A DNA stretch of 64,000 nt from Streptomyces sp. DH-12. Its GTDB lineage: Bacteria > Actinomycetota > Actinomycetes > Streptomycetales > Streptomycetaceae. Numbering within the stretch: the first letter of the stretch is position 1; each line of letters begins with the position of its first letter. The notes beneath the pieces were generated by a model. It was given only the letters and a program-made list of their open reading frames with translations, had not been told where the DNA came from and ran no database searches. Below, piece after piece: positions 15,370-23,635 of the stretch. The stretch is from positions 806,001 through 870,000 of the forward strand of contig NZ_PPFB01000001.1 in the NCBI RefSeq assembly GCF_002899455.1, written 5' to 3'. A program made the position numbers and the translations under genes.

Positions 15370-15388
15370 TTAGGTAAGCCTTGCCTAA
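15370..15388 (-). promoter_or_regulatory. Iron box (DmdR1/IdeR-type operator)
   Basis: TTAGGTAAGCCTTGCCTAA is a 19-bp near-perfect inverted repeat that closely matches the DtxR/IdeR/DmdR1 consensus TTAGGTTAGGCTcACCTAA. It begins next to the ribosome site of the DUF2470 gene. Iron-loaded regulator bound here would block transcription, so the gene should rise under iron limitation. Confidence 0.88.
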
Positions 15389-15443
15389 GCTATCGAAGAT
15401 CGGGGCGTGCGCCAACCGCCTCCGGTGATCCTTTCGGGACCTT

Positions 15444-16052
15444 TCAGGGCGTGAGGACGCCCAGGAGCGCGCGTGCGCACAGGTCGCGCACCTGGTCGCG
15501 TCCCACCTGCGCCCCGCGCAGCCACTCCAGACAGACCGCCGTGGTGAACGCCAGCCAGCCGCGCACCGCGAGCCGGGTGCCGGGCCGCTCCCCCAGCGCG
15601 GGACCGAACTCGGGGTCGGCGGCGAGGGCGGCGAGGATCTGCCGCTCCTGCGCGGCCAGCGCCCGCCGGTACACCCGCCGCACCGCCCGGTCCCCCGCCG
15701 CGTCGGCGCGGTGGAACGCGCGGAAGCCGTGCGCGTGGGCCTCGACGTACTCCAGGTAGGCGTCGAGCCCGGCGGTGAGCTGCGCGCGCACCGGGACGCC
15801 CGGCACGGGCGCCGTCATCCGGAGCATCCGCTCGCTCTCCCGCTCCACCACGGCCGCGAAGAAGTCCCGCTTGGCCGGGAAGTAGTGGTACAGCAGCCCG
15901 CGCGACACCCCGGCGATCTCGGCGACCTGCTCGATCCACACCTCGTCGTACGGGCTCTCGGAGAACAACCGCGCGCCCACCGCGAGCAGTTGCTCCCGAC
16001 GCTCCTCGGTGCTGAGCCGACGGCGTGCGCGCCCGCCCTGGTCCACGGCCAT
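15444..16052 (-). CDS. TetR/AcrR family regulator of the adjacent P450 gene
   Basis: 202-aa regulator. The N-terminal helix-turn-helix (about residues 20-65) contains IEQVAEIAGVSRGLLYHYFPAKRDFF, the classical TetR recognition region. A helical ligand-binding domain follows. ATG 16052 begins the conserved basic lead-in. It diverges from the cytochrome P450 gene across 111 bp, and a perfect 15-bp palindrome sits in the P450 promoter spacer. It is therefore very likely the local repressor, released by a substrate-like ligand. Confidence 0.87.
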   Translation of the reverse strand: MAVDQGGRARRRLSTEERREQLLAVGARLFSESPYDEVWIEQVAEIAGVSRGLLYHYFPAKRDFFAAVVERESERMLRMTAPVPGVPVRAQLTAGLDAYLEYVEAHAHGFRAFHRADAAGDRAVRRVYRRALAAQERQILAALAADPEFGPALGERPGTRLAVRGWLAFTTAVCLEWLRGAQVGRDQVRDLCARALLGVLTP

Positions 16053-16065
16053 TCCCGCACTGTAG

Positions 16066-16095
16066 TTGACGCCTGTCCGGCCGCCGGACCAGACT
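16066..16095 (+). promoter_or_regulatory. P450 promoter with operator in the spacer
   Basis: -35 TTGACG (16066-16071), an 18-bp spacer and -10 CAGACT (16090-16095). The spacer contains GTCCGGC-C-GCCGGAC (16075-16089), a perfect 7-1-7 palindrome, a classical position for a TetR operator that blocks polymerase. Confidence 0.65.
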
Positions 16096-16163
16096 GGGTC
16101 CGCGTTATTGAACTCATGTGCAACACGTCGCCACTCGCTCGCCGGACCGAAGGAGACCGCGTC

Positions 16164-17681
16164 ATGGCGGAGACGACGGCACGGGCCGCTGTGCCGAAAG
16201 GGTTCCGCAGCGCGGAGCAGGGCTGGCCCGCACTGCACCGCATACCGCATCCGCCGCACCGGCTGCCGCTGCTCGGCGACGTCCTCGGGGCGGGCAGACG
16301 CACGCCCGTGCAGGACACGGTGCGGATCGCCCGGCGGCTGGGGCCGATCTTCCGGCGCCGGGCCTTCGGCAGGGAGTTCGTGTTCACGTGGGGCCCCCGG
16401 CTGGTGGCCGACCTGGCCGACGAGTCGCGGTTCGCCAAACACGTGGGGCTGGGCGTGGCCAACCTGCGCCCGCTCGCGGGCGACGGGCTGTTCACCGCCC
16501 ACAACCACGAGCCCAACTGGCAGCTCGCGCACGACGTGCTGGCGCCCGGGTTCAGCCGCGAGGCCATGGCCGGCTACCACCCGATGATGCTGTCGGTGGC
16601 CGCGCGCCTCACCGAGCACTGGGACCGCGCGGCGGCGGACGGGCGGTGGGTGGACGTGCCCGGCGACATGACCAAGCTGACGCTGGAGACGATCGCCCGC
16701 ACCGGGTTCGGGCACGACTTCGGCTCCTTCGAACGGTCCCGTCCGCACCCCTTCGTCACCGCGATGGTCGGCACCCTCTCCCACGCGCAGCGGCTGAACA
16801 ACGTGCCGCCGCCGCTGGCCCCGCTGCTGCTGCGACGGGCGAACCGGCGCAACGCCGAGGACATCGCGCGGCTCGGCCGCATCGTCGACGAGGTGGTCCG
16901 CCGCCGGCGCGCGGACGGGCACGCGGACGGCGACCTGCTGGACCGGATGCTGGAGACCGCGCACCCGCGCACCGGGGAGCGCCTGTCGCCGGAGAACGTG
17001 CGCCGGCAGGTCATCACCTTCCTGGTCGCCGGGCACGAGACCACCTCGGGCGCGCTGTCCTTCGCGCTGCACCACCTGTCCCTCCACCCGGACGTGGCGG
17101 ACCGCGCCCGCGCCGAGGTGGACCGCGTCTGGGGCGACACGGACGCGCCCGCCTACGAACAGGTCGCCCGGCTCCGCCACGTCCGCCGCGTCCTCGACGA
17201 GTCGCTGCGGCTGTGGCCGACCGCGCCGGCGTACTCACGGGAGGCGACGCGGGACACGGTGCTGGCGGACGAGCACCCGATGCGGCGCGGGGCGTGGACG
17301 ATGGTGCTCGTCCCGATGCTGCACCGCGACCCCGAGGTCTGGGGCACGGACGCCGACGCCTTCGACCCGGACCGCTTCGAGCCGCAGGCGGTACGGTCCC
17401 GGCCGCCCCACACCTACAAGCCGTTCGGCACGGGCGCCCGCGCCTGCATCGGCCGCCAGTTCGCCCTGCACGAGGCGACCCTGGTCCTGGGCCTCCTCCT
17501 CCGCCGCTACGACCTGCGCCCCGACCCCGGGTACCGCCTCCGCGTGACGGAACGGCTCACGTTCATGCCGGAGGGGCTGCGGCTGCGCCCGGTACGACGC
17601 CGTGCGCCGCACCCGGACATTCCGGCGCAGCGGACGGACAGCGGGGCGGCGCCCCGGGGCAGCGGCGGCCCAGCCGACTGA
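16164..17681 (+). CDS. Cytochrome P450 (CYP102-haem-domain-like)
   Basis: 505-aa monooxygenase. The I-helix oxygen motif AGHETTSG lies near residue 293, the K-helix ExxR in ESLRLWP near 355, and the haem ligand cysteine in FGTGARACIGRQFA near 430. The domain order and the HNHEPNWQLAHDVLAPGFS segment resemble the haem domain of fatty-acid hydroxylase P450 BM3, but no reductase domain is fused. It would need separate ferredoxin and reductase partners, which are not in this window. ATG 16164 has GAAGGAGA upstream. The C-terminus ends in a Pro/Arg-rich tail of about 25 residues beyond the usual P450 end. Confidence 0.9.
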   Translation: MAETTARAAVPKGFRSAEQGWPALHRIPHPPHRLPLLGDVLGAGRRTPVQDTVRIARRLGPIFRRRAFGREFVFTWGPRLVADLADESRFAKHVGLGVANLRPLAGDGLFTAHNHEPNWQLAHDVLAPGFSREAMAGYHPMMLSVAARLTEHWDRAAADGRWVDVPGDMTKLTLETIARTGFGHDFGSFERSRPHPFVTAMVGTLSHAQRLNNVPPPLAPLLLRRANRRNAEDIARLGRIVDEVVRRRRADGHADGDLLDRMLETAHPRTGERLSPENVRRQVITFLVAGHETTSGALSFALHHLSLHPDVADRARAEVDRVWGDTDAPAYEQVARLRHVRRVLDESLRLWPTAPAYSREATRDTVLADEHPMRRGAWTMVLVPMLHRDPEVWGTDADAFDPDRFEPQAVRSRPPHTYKPFGTGARACIGRQFALHEATLVLGLLLRRYDLRPDPGYRLRVTERLTFMPEGLRLRPVRRRAPHPDIPAQRTDSGAAPRGSGGPAD

Positions 17682-17894
17682 GAAGGCGGCGCCGGGGTCG
17701 GCGTGCAGATACGAGATCCGGACGGCGTCGAGCTCGCCCAGCCGCACGTGCCGCTGGAGCCGGCCGGGCGTCCCGCTGCCCGCGTCCGCCCGGACGCGGG
17801 TGTCCCCGCACGGCACCAGAGAGCCGGAGCACGGATGGTCCACGCTCGGGCAGGGCGTCGCGGAGCCCAGGAGCGTGAGGTGAAGATCGCTCAT
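17650..17894 (-). pseudogene. Truncated MBL-fold hydrolase relic
   Basis: From the ATG at 17894 the minus strand encodes an N-terminus typical of MBL-fold hydrolases: LTLLGSATPCPS, DHPCSGSLV, ADAGSGTPGRLQRHV, then SYLHADPGA where functional members have SHLHADH. Two metal-ligand positions are therefore lost (H to Y, DH to DP). Similarity stops after about 75 codons where the frame runs antisense into the 3-prime end of the P450 gene. I infer a gene cut off when the P450 region joined and now decaying. Confidence 0.65.
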
Positions 17895-17904
17895 TCCGCG
17901 ATCC

Positions 17905-17929
17905 CGGAACGCGCGACCGACGCGTTCCG
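17905..17929 (-). terminator. Hairpin after the sigma factor gene
   Basis: A 9-bp perfect stem CGGAACGCG/CGCGTTCCG around a 7-nt loop, 19 bp downstream of the sigma gene stop on its own strand. It also lies just upstream of the MBL relic start. Confidence 0.55.
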
Positions 17930-17947
17930 GCGCTTCCGGCCGGCCCC

Positions 17948-18853
17948 TCACTCCCCCTCGTCCGGCAGCACCACCCCCGCCAGCCGGTCCGGGTCCGCCA
18001 GGATGTAGAGGGCGGTGATGCGGCCGTCCCGGACGGTGGCCGTCAGGACCGAGCGGGCCCGGCCGCCGGCCACGCTGACCAGGCCGGGGGCGCCGTTGAC
18101 CAGGACCATGCGGGCGGTCGCGTCGTAGCGGGCGAACAGCATCGCCGACTCGGCCACGCGCCGCGCGCCCTGGAGCCGCTTCGAGCCGGCCACGCCCTGG
18201 ACCAGCGCGCCCGCGTCCGCGCGCAGCACCACGTCCGGGTGGAGCACGGCGAGCAGCGCCTCGAAGTCCCCGGTGCGCGCGGCGGCGCGGAAGGCGTCGA
18301 GGGCCTGCCGCTGCCGCCCCGCGTCGGGGTCGGACGGCGGGGCGGAGTCGCGGACCCGGCGCCGGGCCCTGCTGGCGAGCTGCCGCGTCGCGGCCGGCGA
18401 CCGCTCCACCGCCGGTGCGATGTCGTCGAAGGGCACGGCGAACATGTCGTGCAGCACGAACGCCAGCCGCTCGTCGGGGTCGAGGCTCTCCAGGACGACC
18501 AGCAGGGCGATGCCCACCGAGTCGGCCTCGAGCGCCTCCTGCTCCGGGTCCACCCGGGACAGCGGCCGGATCACCGGGTCGGGGACGAACGTGTCGTCCA
18601 TCGGCTGCTCCCGGCGGGCGGTGCGCGAGCGCAGCAGGTCCAGGCAGATCCTGCCGGTCACGGTGGTGAGCCAGCCGCCGAGGTTGTCGATCTCGGCGGG
18701 ATCCACCCGGCCCAGCCGCAGCCACGCCTCCTGCACCGCGTCCTCCGCCTCGGCGAGCGAGCCGAGCATGCGGTAGGCGACCGCCTCGAGGTGGGCGCGG
18801 TGCTCCTCGAAGCTCCGCGCGAGCCGTTCCTCGTCTCCCCCCACGACGCTCAC
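17948..18853 (-). CDS. ECF sigma factor with C-terminal SnoaL-like domain (SigJ/ECF41-like)
   Basis: 301-aa sigma factor. Region 2 is SFEEHRAHLEAVAYRMLGSLAEAEDAVQEAWLR, and region 4 (LDPDERLAFVLHDMFAVPFDDIAPAVERSPAATRQLASRARR) follows a variable linker. The last 100 or so residues form a SnoaL-like domain with an ADPDRL end matching the NPDKL motif of ECF41 factors. In those, the extension acts as a built-in anti-sigma/activator and no separate anti-sigma factor is needed. The GTG at 18853 overlaps the stop of the PIG-L gene as GTGA, so translation is coupled. The neighbour is unusual for this sigma class. Confidence 0.87.
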   Translation of the reverse strand: MSVVGGDEERLARSFEEHRAHLEAVAYRMLGSLAEAEDAVQEAWLRLGRVDPAEIDNLGGWLTTVTGRICLDLLRSRTARREQPMDDTFVPDPVIRPLSRVDPEQEALEADSVGIALLVVLESLDPDERLAFVLHDMFAVPFDDIAPAVERSPAATRQLASRARRRVRDSAPPSDPDAGRQRQALDAFRAAARTGDFEALLAVLHPDVVLRADAGALVQGVAGSKRLQGARRVAESAMLFARYDATARMVLVNGAPGLVSVAGGRARSVLTATVRDGRITALYILADPDRLAGVVLPDEGE

Positions 18854-19593
18854 CGGGGGAACAGCTCGAAGGCGACCGCCGGACGGTTGCCGAACCGCTT
18901 CCCGGCCTCCTCGGCGAAGCCGGTCAGCAGCGTGCGCGCGTACGTCTCCGGGTCCTCGTCGGTGAGCGCCTCGATGTAGGTGCGGTGCTCCAGCAGGGAG
19001 CGCACCGCCCGCTCCAGTCCGTCGGTCGCGTCCACCGCGTGGGTGGGCGTGTCGGAACCGGCGACCGCGACCCAGCGCACACCGTCCCAGGGCTCGAGCC
19101 CCTGCTCGGTCAGCTCGGGGAAGATCCAGCGGTTGCCCGCGTCCCCGGCCGCGTCGAGCGTGGCCCGGCCGACGGCCGCGTGGTCGGGGGTGTTCCAGGT
19201 GTGACCGCCCCAGGTGTCCCGGTGGTTCAACGTGATGACCAGCTCGGGGCGGTACCGGCGGATCGCCGCCGCGATGTCCCGGCGCAGGGCAGGACCGTAC
19301 TCGATCACGCCGTCCGCGTGGTCCAGGAAGACGACCTCGGACACGCCCACCACGGCCGCGCTCGCCCGCTGCTCGCGCTCGCGCAGCGGCCCGCACCGCG
19401 CCGGCTCCAGGGTGTCGATGCCGGCCTCGCCGCGGGTCGCCAGCAGGTAGGAGAGCTCGCGCCCGGCGTCGGTCCAGGCGGCGATGGCCGCCGCGCAGCC
19501 GTACTCCAGGTCGTCCGGGTGGGCGACCACGGCCAGAGCGCGCTGCCAGTCGTCGGGCATGGGCTGGAGTTGACTGATCGTCGGCTCGGTCAT
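18850..19593 (-). CDS. PIG-L (LmbE-like) zinc deacetylase
   Basis: 247-aa cytosolic hydrolase. The zinc-binding motif AHPDD lies at about residues 24-28, and the distal histidine is in TWNTPDHAAVG, whose acid partner completes the metal site. The family includes N-acetylglucosaminyl-inositol deacetylase of mycothiol synthesis (MshB), mycothiol-conjugate amidase (Mca) and antibiotic-pathway deacetylases. This protein is shorter and not clearly either mycothiol enzyme. ATG 19593 has AAGGTG upstream. Its stop overlaps the sigma factor start, so the two form a coupled operon and the enzyme may respond to the same signal. Confidence 0.85.
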   Translation of the reverse strand: MTEPTISQLQPMPDDWQRALAVVAHPDDLEYGCAAAIAAWTDAGRELSYLLATRGEAGIDTLEPARCGPLREREQRASAAVVGVSEVVFLDHADGVIEYGPALRRDIAAAIRRYRPELVITLNHRDTWGGHTWNTPDHAAVGRATLDAAGDAGNRWIFPELTEQGLEPWDGVRWVAVAGSDTPTHAVDATDGLERAVRSLLEHRTYIEALTDEDPETYARTLLTGFAEEAGKRFGNRPAVAFELFPR

Positions 19594-19640
19594 GTCCGGC
19601 ACCTTAACCCCGTGCGCCGACAGCGCACGGGGGCGCGCGG

Positions 19641-20990
19641 TCAGACCTCGTCGCGGGCGAGGGCGAGCAGGCGGTCCAGGACGCGGGGGCCGCCGGTGCG
19701 GACGCCGTCGTGCTCGAACTCGTCGGTCACCCAGGTGCGCAGGCCGCGGACGGCGCGGGCGGTGGCCAGGGAGTGCGCGGTGTCGACGTACATGTCGTCG
19801 TGGTAGACGGCCGCCGCGACCGGGACCTCGTTGGCGGCCAGGCGGGCCGGGTCGTACAGCGGGGTCCAGTCGGTGCGCGCGGCGAGCAGTTCGGCGGTCT
19901 CGCGCAGCGGGCGCAGCGCCGGGTCGCAGTCGAACATCCAGGGGTGGATGGTCTCCCCGGTGAACAGCAGGGGTTCGTCGCCGGCGAGCGCCTTGGCCGC
20001 GTCGAACCGCGGGAACTCGGCGCGGACGCGTTCGGCGGACCAGGCGGTGGGGCGGGCGTCCTGGGCGTAGATCGCCTCGTGGACCAGTGCGTAGAGGGGG
20101 TGCCCGGCGAACGAGAGCAGGGCCTGCGCCTGCTCCTGGAAGGCGTCGGAGAGGGCGGGGCCGGCCGGGGTGGGGACGAAGGCGTCCTCGAGGAGGTGGT
20201 GCAGGCGGTGGCTGCCGTCGCCGCTGCCGAGCATCTGTCCGAGGGACTGGAACGCCTCGACGGTGAACCGGTAGCCGTTCGGCAGGACCACGTCGTGGGT
20301 GAGGAGGTGGTCGGCGATGCGGCGGGCGCGCTCGACGTCCTGCGGGTAGCGGGCGTAGTGGGCGGCGACCTTGCGCTCGATGCGCGGGTAGGCGGCCCGG
20401 TAGACGTCGTCGGCGTGCGCGTCGAGGGAGGGCAGGCCGCCGGTGATCAGGGCGGTGTCCAGGCCCTCGGGGGCCAGGGAGAGGTAGGCGACGGTGCAGA
20501 AGCCGCCGAAGCTCTGGCCGAGGACCGTCCACGGGGCGCCGCCGGTCACCTGGGGGCGGATGGCCTCGCAGTCCCGCACGATCGAGTCGGAGCGGAAGTG
20601 CGTGAGGTAGTCGGCCTGCTCGGCGGGGCCGCCGCGCAGCGGGAGCGTCTGCCGGTTGGCGGGGGTCGAGCTGCCGGTGCCGCGCTGGTCGAGGAGCAGC
20701 ACCCGGTGGTCCTCCAGGGCGCGGCCGAGCCAGGCCTGCTTTCCGACGAAACGGTTCGCCCCGAAGCCGGGGCCGCCCTGGAGGTAGAGCAGCCAGGGCA
20801 GGTCCCGGTCCGCCTTCTCGCTCGCGACGACCTCGCGCGCGTACAGCTCGATCGTCTCGCCCGAGGGGTTGTCGTGATCGAGGGGCACGGTGAACCGGCG
20901 GTCGGTGAGGACCACTCCGGGCTGGCGGTAGGTGGCGGTCAACGGAACTCCCGGGACGTACGGATTGTCGGGCCGCGACCAGTTCAGCAC
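19641..20990 (-). CDS. Alpha/beta hydrolase, proline iminopeptidase family
   Basis: 449-aa serine hydrolase. The oxyanion segment LQGGPGFGA lies near residue 70, then DQRGTGSS, and the nucleophile elbow GQSFGG sits near residue 165. The acid is probably in the DDMYVD segment and the histidine in the FEHDGV segment near residue 430. It fits the larger S33 peptidase/prolyl aminopeptidase group, and N-terminal amino acid release from peptides is likely. The start is GTG 20990 with AGGA six bases upstream. A GAAA-ATG-TTTC site resembling the rhamnose operators lies 32 bp upstream. Confidence 0.82.
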   Translation of the reverse strand: MLNWSRPDNPYVPGVPLTATYRQPGVVLTDRRFTVPLDHDNPSGETIELYAREVVASEKADRDLPWLLYLQGGPGFGANRFVGKQAWLGRALEDHRVLLLDQRGTGSSTPANRQTLPLRGGPAEQADYLTHFRSDSIVRDCEAIRPQVTGGAPWTVLGQSFGGFCTVAYLSLAPEGLDTALITGGLPSLDAHADDVYRAAYPRIERKVAAHYARYPQDVERARRIADHLLTHDVVLPNGYRFTVEAFQSLGQMLGSGDGSHRLHHLLEDAFVPTPAGPALSDAFQEQAQALLSFAGHPLYALVHEAIYAQDARPTAWSAERVRAEFPRFDAAKALAGDEPLLFTGETIHPWMFDCDPALRPLRETAELLAARTDWTPLYDPARLAANEVPVAAAVYHDDMYVDTAHSLATARAVRGLRTWVTDEFEHDGVRTGGPRVLDRLLALARDEV

Positions 20991-21021
20991 ATGTTCCTGC
21001 GGCCAACGACCCCGGGATCAT

Positions 21022-21032
21022 GAAAATGTTTC
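21022..21032. promoter_or_regulatory. LacI-type operator candidate upstream of the hydrolase
   Basis: GAAA-ATG-TTTC, a 4-3-4 inverted repeat flanked by T on the left and T on the right. It matches the sites in the rhamnose divergent promoter and lies between the regulator stop and the hydrolase start. Confidence 0.45.
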
Positions 21033-21042
21033 TGAACGGCGG

Positions 21043-22062
21043 TCAGCGCGCCGACAGGCTGGAGCGCCGCACCACCAGTTCCGGGGCGAGCACGACCCGG
21101 CGGTGCTCGTGCGGGGTGTCCGTGGTCTCGGTCTCCTCCAGCAGCAGTTCGGCCGCCAGCGCCCCCATGGTGACGGCGGGCTGCCGCACGGAGGTGAGCG
21201 GCACGGCCGCCGCGGCGGCGAACTCGATGTCGTCGTAGCCGACGATGGCCAGGTCGTCGGGGACGCCGACGCCGGCCGCGTACATCGCCTGGAGCACGCC
21301 GAGGGCGAGCAGGTCGTTCGCGCAGAACACGGCGGTGGGGCGGCGGGCCAGGCCGAGGAGCCGGGCGCCCGCGTCGCGTCCGGCGGCCACGTCGAGCCGT
21401 TCGGTGGGCAGCTCGTGCAGGCTGTCGGGGCCGAGCCCGGCCTCGGCGAGGGCGTTCAGCGCGCCGGTGCGGCGGTCCCTGACCTGATGGAGTCCGGGCG
21501 GGCCGCTGACGTACGCGAGGGAGCGGTGCCCGGCGTCGACCAGGTGCCGCACGGCCAGGGCGCCGCCGGCCACGTCGTCGACGGAGACCGAGCACTCGGT
21601 GGTGCCCTCGGCGACCCGGTCGACCAGGACGAACGGGATGCCGTGCCGGCGGAACGCCTCGATGGTGCGGCCGGTGGCGTCGGCGGGGGTGAGGAGCACG
21701 CCCCGCACCCGCTGCTCGGCGAAGAGCGACAGGTACTCGGCCTCCTCGCTGGGGCTCTGGGCGCTGTTGCAGACCATGACGCCGAGGCCGGCCGCGCGCG
21801 CGGCCCGCTCGGCGCCGCGCGCCACGTCGACGAAGAAGGGGTTGCCCATGTCGAGGACGAGCAGGCCCATGATGCGGCTGCGGCCGGCGCGCAGCTGGCG
21901 GGCGGACTCGCTGCGGACGTAGCCGAGCCGGTCGATGGCGGACAGCACCCGGGCCCGGGTCCCGGCGGCGACCGTGTCCGGGCGGTTGATCACATTGGAG
22001 ACGGTGCCGACGGAGACTCCGGCGACGCGGGCGACGTCCTTGATACCCACCGACTGGGCCAT
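21043..22062 (-). CDS. LacI family transcriptional regulator of the rhamnose locus
   Basis: 339-aa repressor. The N-terminal helix-turn-helix is IKDVARVAGVSVGTVSNVINRP, with the hinge ESARQLRAGRSRIMGLLVLDMGNPFF leading into a periplasmic-binding-protein-like sugar domain (residues 60-335; NDLLALGVLQAM, GYDDIEFAAA). ATG 22062 has GGAGG ten bases upstream. It follows the mutarotase gene by 103 bp on the same strand, at the end of the rhamnose transport operon, so L-rhamnose or a derivative is its likely inducer. GAAA/TTTC palindromes in the rha control region are its probable operators. Confidence 0.88.
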   Translation of the reverse strand: MAQSVGIKDVARVAGVSVGTVSNVINRPDTVAAGTRARVLSAIDRLGYVRSESARQLRAGRSRIMGLLVLDMGNPFFVDVARGAERAARAAGLGVMVCNSAQSPSEEAEYLSLFAEQRVRGVLLTPADATGRTIEAFRRHGIPFVLVDRVAEGTTECSVSVDDVAGGALAVRHLVDAGHRSLAYVSGPPGLHQVRDRRTGALNALAEAGLGPDSLHELPTERLDVAAGRDAGARLLGLARRPTAVFCANDLLALGVLQAMYAAGVGVPDDLAIVGYDDIEFAAAAAVPLTSVRQPAVTMGALAAELLLEETETTDTPHEHRRVVLAPELVVRRSSLSAR

Positions 22063-22165
22063 CGGACAGGAACCTCCAGGACTACGGGAGAGGGGGCGGC
22101 GGCGGGCTTCACACTACCCGCACGTCCGCCCCTTTCCGGCCACGGGCGGGAGGGGACCGTGACCG

Positions 22166-22486
22166 TCAGTCGAGGTGGAAGACCTCGGTGAGCGGGGTCA
22201 TCGCCTCGTCGGGCCGGGAGCCGTCGAGGGACTCGAAGAAGGGCGCCATCTCGGCCTGCCAGCGGGCGTTGACCCCGGTGGCCGCCATGCCGGCCTTCGC
22301 CGCCTCGAAGTCGTCGGTCTCCAGGTAGCCGACGAGGAGGCCGTCGTCGCGCAGGAACAGGGAGTAGTTGTGCCAGCCGGTGGCCGAGAGCGCCTCGCGC
22401 ATCTCGGGCCACACGGCGGCATGGCGTGCGCGGTACTCGTCGATGCGGTCCTGGCGGACCTTGAGCAGGAAACAGACGCGTCGCAC
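22166..22486 (-). CDS. rhaM: L-rhamnose mutarotase
   Basis: 106 aa, the usual size for the family. It interconverts alpha and beta anomers of L-rhamnose so the isomerase receives its preferred form. Family features are the N-terminal CFLLKVRQDRIDEYRARHAAVWPEM with the catalytic-site histidine, GWHNYSLFLRDDGLLVGYLE and the C-terminal LTEVFHLD. GTG 22486 is the best match to the family N-terminus; AGGAAGG lies about 11 bases upstream. It is the last gene of the transport operon. Confidence 0.92.
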   Translation of the reverse strand: MRRVCFLLKVRQDRIDEYRARHAAVWPEMREALSATGWHNYSLFLRDDGLLVGYLETDDFEAAKAGMAATGVNARWQAEMAPFFESLDGSRPDEAMTPLTEVFHLD

Positions 22487-22521
22487 GGAGCACCGCCCTT
22501 CCTCAAGCAGCCCGGTGGGGG

Positions 22522-23604
22522 TCAGAAGTCGAACTGGTCGATGTTGTCGGCGTTGAAGACGGTGGGCTTGCCGAGGTTGATCACGCCGTCCTCGCCGATG
22601 GTGTACTCGCCCATCGCGCCGGCCGTGAAGGGCTCGCCCTCCTTGCCGGTGATCTGGCCGGAGGCCAGGGCGACGGCGGTACGGGCGGCCAGCTCGCCGA
22701 GCTTGGCCGGGTCCCAGAGCTCGAACGCCTCGACGGTGCCGTTCTTGACGTACTGGCGCATGTCGTTGGGGGTGCCGAGGCCGGTCAGCTTGACCTTGCC
22801 CTTGTACGTGGAGCCGGACAGGTACTGGGCGGCGGCCTTGATGCCGACGGTGGTCGGGGAGATGATCCCCTTCAGGTTCGGGTGCTCCTGGAGCAGACCC
22901 TGGGTCTGCTGGAACGACTGCTGGGCGTCGTCGTTGCCGTAGGCGACCTCGACCAGCTTCATGTCCTTGTACTTGGGGTCCTCGAGCTCGTCCTTCATGA
23001 ACTCGATCCAGGTGTTCTGGTTGGTCGCGGTCTGCGCGGCGGACAGGATCGCGATCTCGCCCTTGTAGCCGATCTGTTCGGCGAGCAGCTGCACCTCGGT
23101 GCGGCCGAGGTCCTCGGCGGACGCCTGGGAGACGAAGGCGTTGCGGCAGCTGGGGGTGGTGTCGGAGTCGTAGGTGACGACCTTGATGCCGTTCTTCATG
23201 GCCTGCTTGAGCGCGGTGCACAGGGCACCGGGGTCCTGCGCGGAGACGGCCATCGCGTCGACCTGCTGCTGGGTGAGCGTGTTGACGTAGGACACCTGGC
23301 CTGCGGTGTCGGTGGCGCTGGTGGGGCCGACCTCCTTGAAGGTGGAGCCGAGTTCCTTGACGGCCTTCTCGCCGCCCTTGTCGGCGGTGGTGAAGTACGG
23401 GTTGTTGACCTGCTTGGGCAGGAAGCCGACGGTCAGGCCCTTCTTGGTCGCGGCGTCCGGGTCGGCCTTGCCGGCGGAGGCGGCGGCGCCGCCCTCGTTC
23501 TCGACGTCCTCCTTGGTGGTGCCGCCGCAGGCGGTGGCGGCCAGGGCGAGGGAGGTGACGGCGGCGAGCGCCGCGCAGGTACGGCGGAGGGATGCCTTGC
23601 GCAT
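22522..23604 (-). CDS. rhaS: Rhamnose ABC transporter substrate-binding lipoprotein
   Basis: 360-aa periplasmic-binding-protein type 1 (RbsB-like) protein. The signal peptide (residues 1-25) ends with LAATAC, a lipobox. The mature protein shows LTVGFLPKQVNNPYFTTADKGGEKAVKELG and a sugar-site pattern like that of rhamnose-binding RhaS proteins. It is anchored outside the membrane and delivers sugar to the RhaP/RhaQ permeases. ATG 23604 has a GGAA site upstream. A weaker operator-like sequence sits between it and the permease gene. Confidence 0.88.
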   Translation of the reverse strand: MRKASLRRTCAALAAVTSLALAATACGGTTKEDVENEGGAAASAGKADPDAATKKGLTVGFLPKQVNNPYFTTADKGGEKAVKELGSTFKEVGPTSATDTAGQVSYVNTLTQQQVDAMAVSAQDPGALCTALKQAMKNGIKVVTYDSDTTPSCRNAFVSQASAEDLGRTEVQLLAEQIGYKGEIAILSAAQTATNQNTWIEFMKDELEDPKYKDMKLVEVAYGNDDAQQSFQQTQGLLQEHPNLKGIISPTTVGIKAAAQYLSGSTYKGKVKLTGLGTPNDMRQYVKNGTVEAFELWDPAKLGELAARTAVALASGQITGKEGEPFTAGAMGEYTIGEDGVINLGKPTVFNADNIDQFDF

Positions 23605-23624
23605 GATGGGTTCCTTGGGAGCGA

Positions 23625-23635
23625 GAAGTTTTTCA
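23625..23635 (-). promoter_or_regulatory. Weak operator-like site before rhaS
   Basis: On the minus strand GAAA-AAC-TTCT, one mismatch from the GAAA-N3-TTTC form seen at 27306. It overlaps the stop of rhaQ, so it may be an internal site of the operon or chance. Confidence 0.3.
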
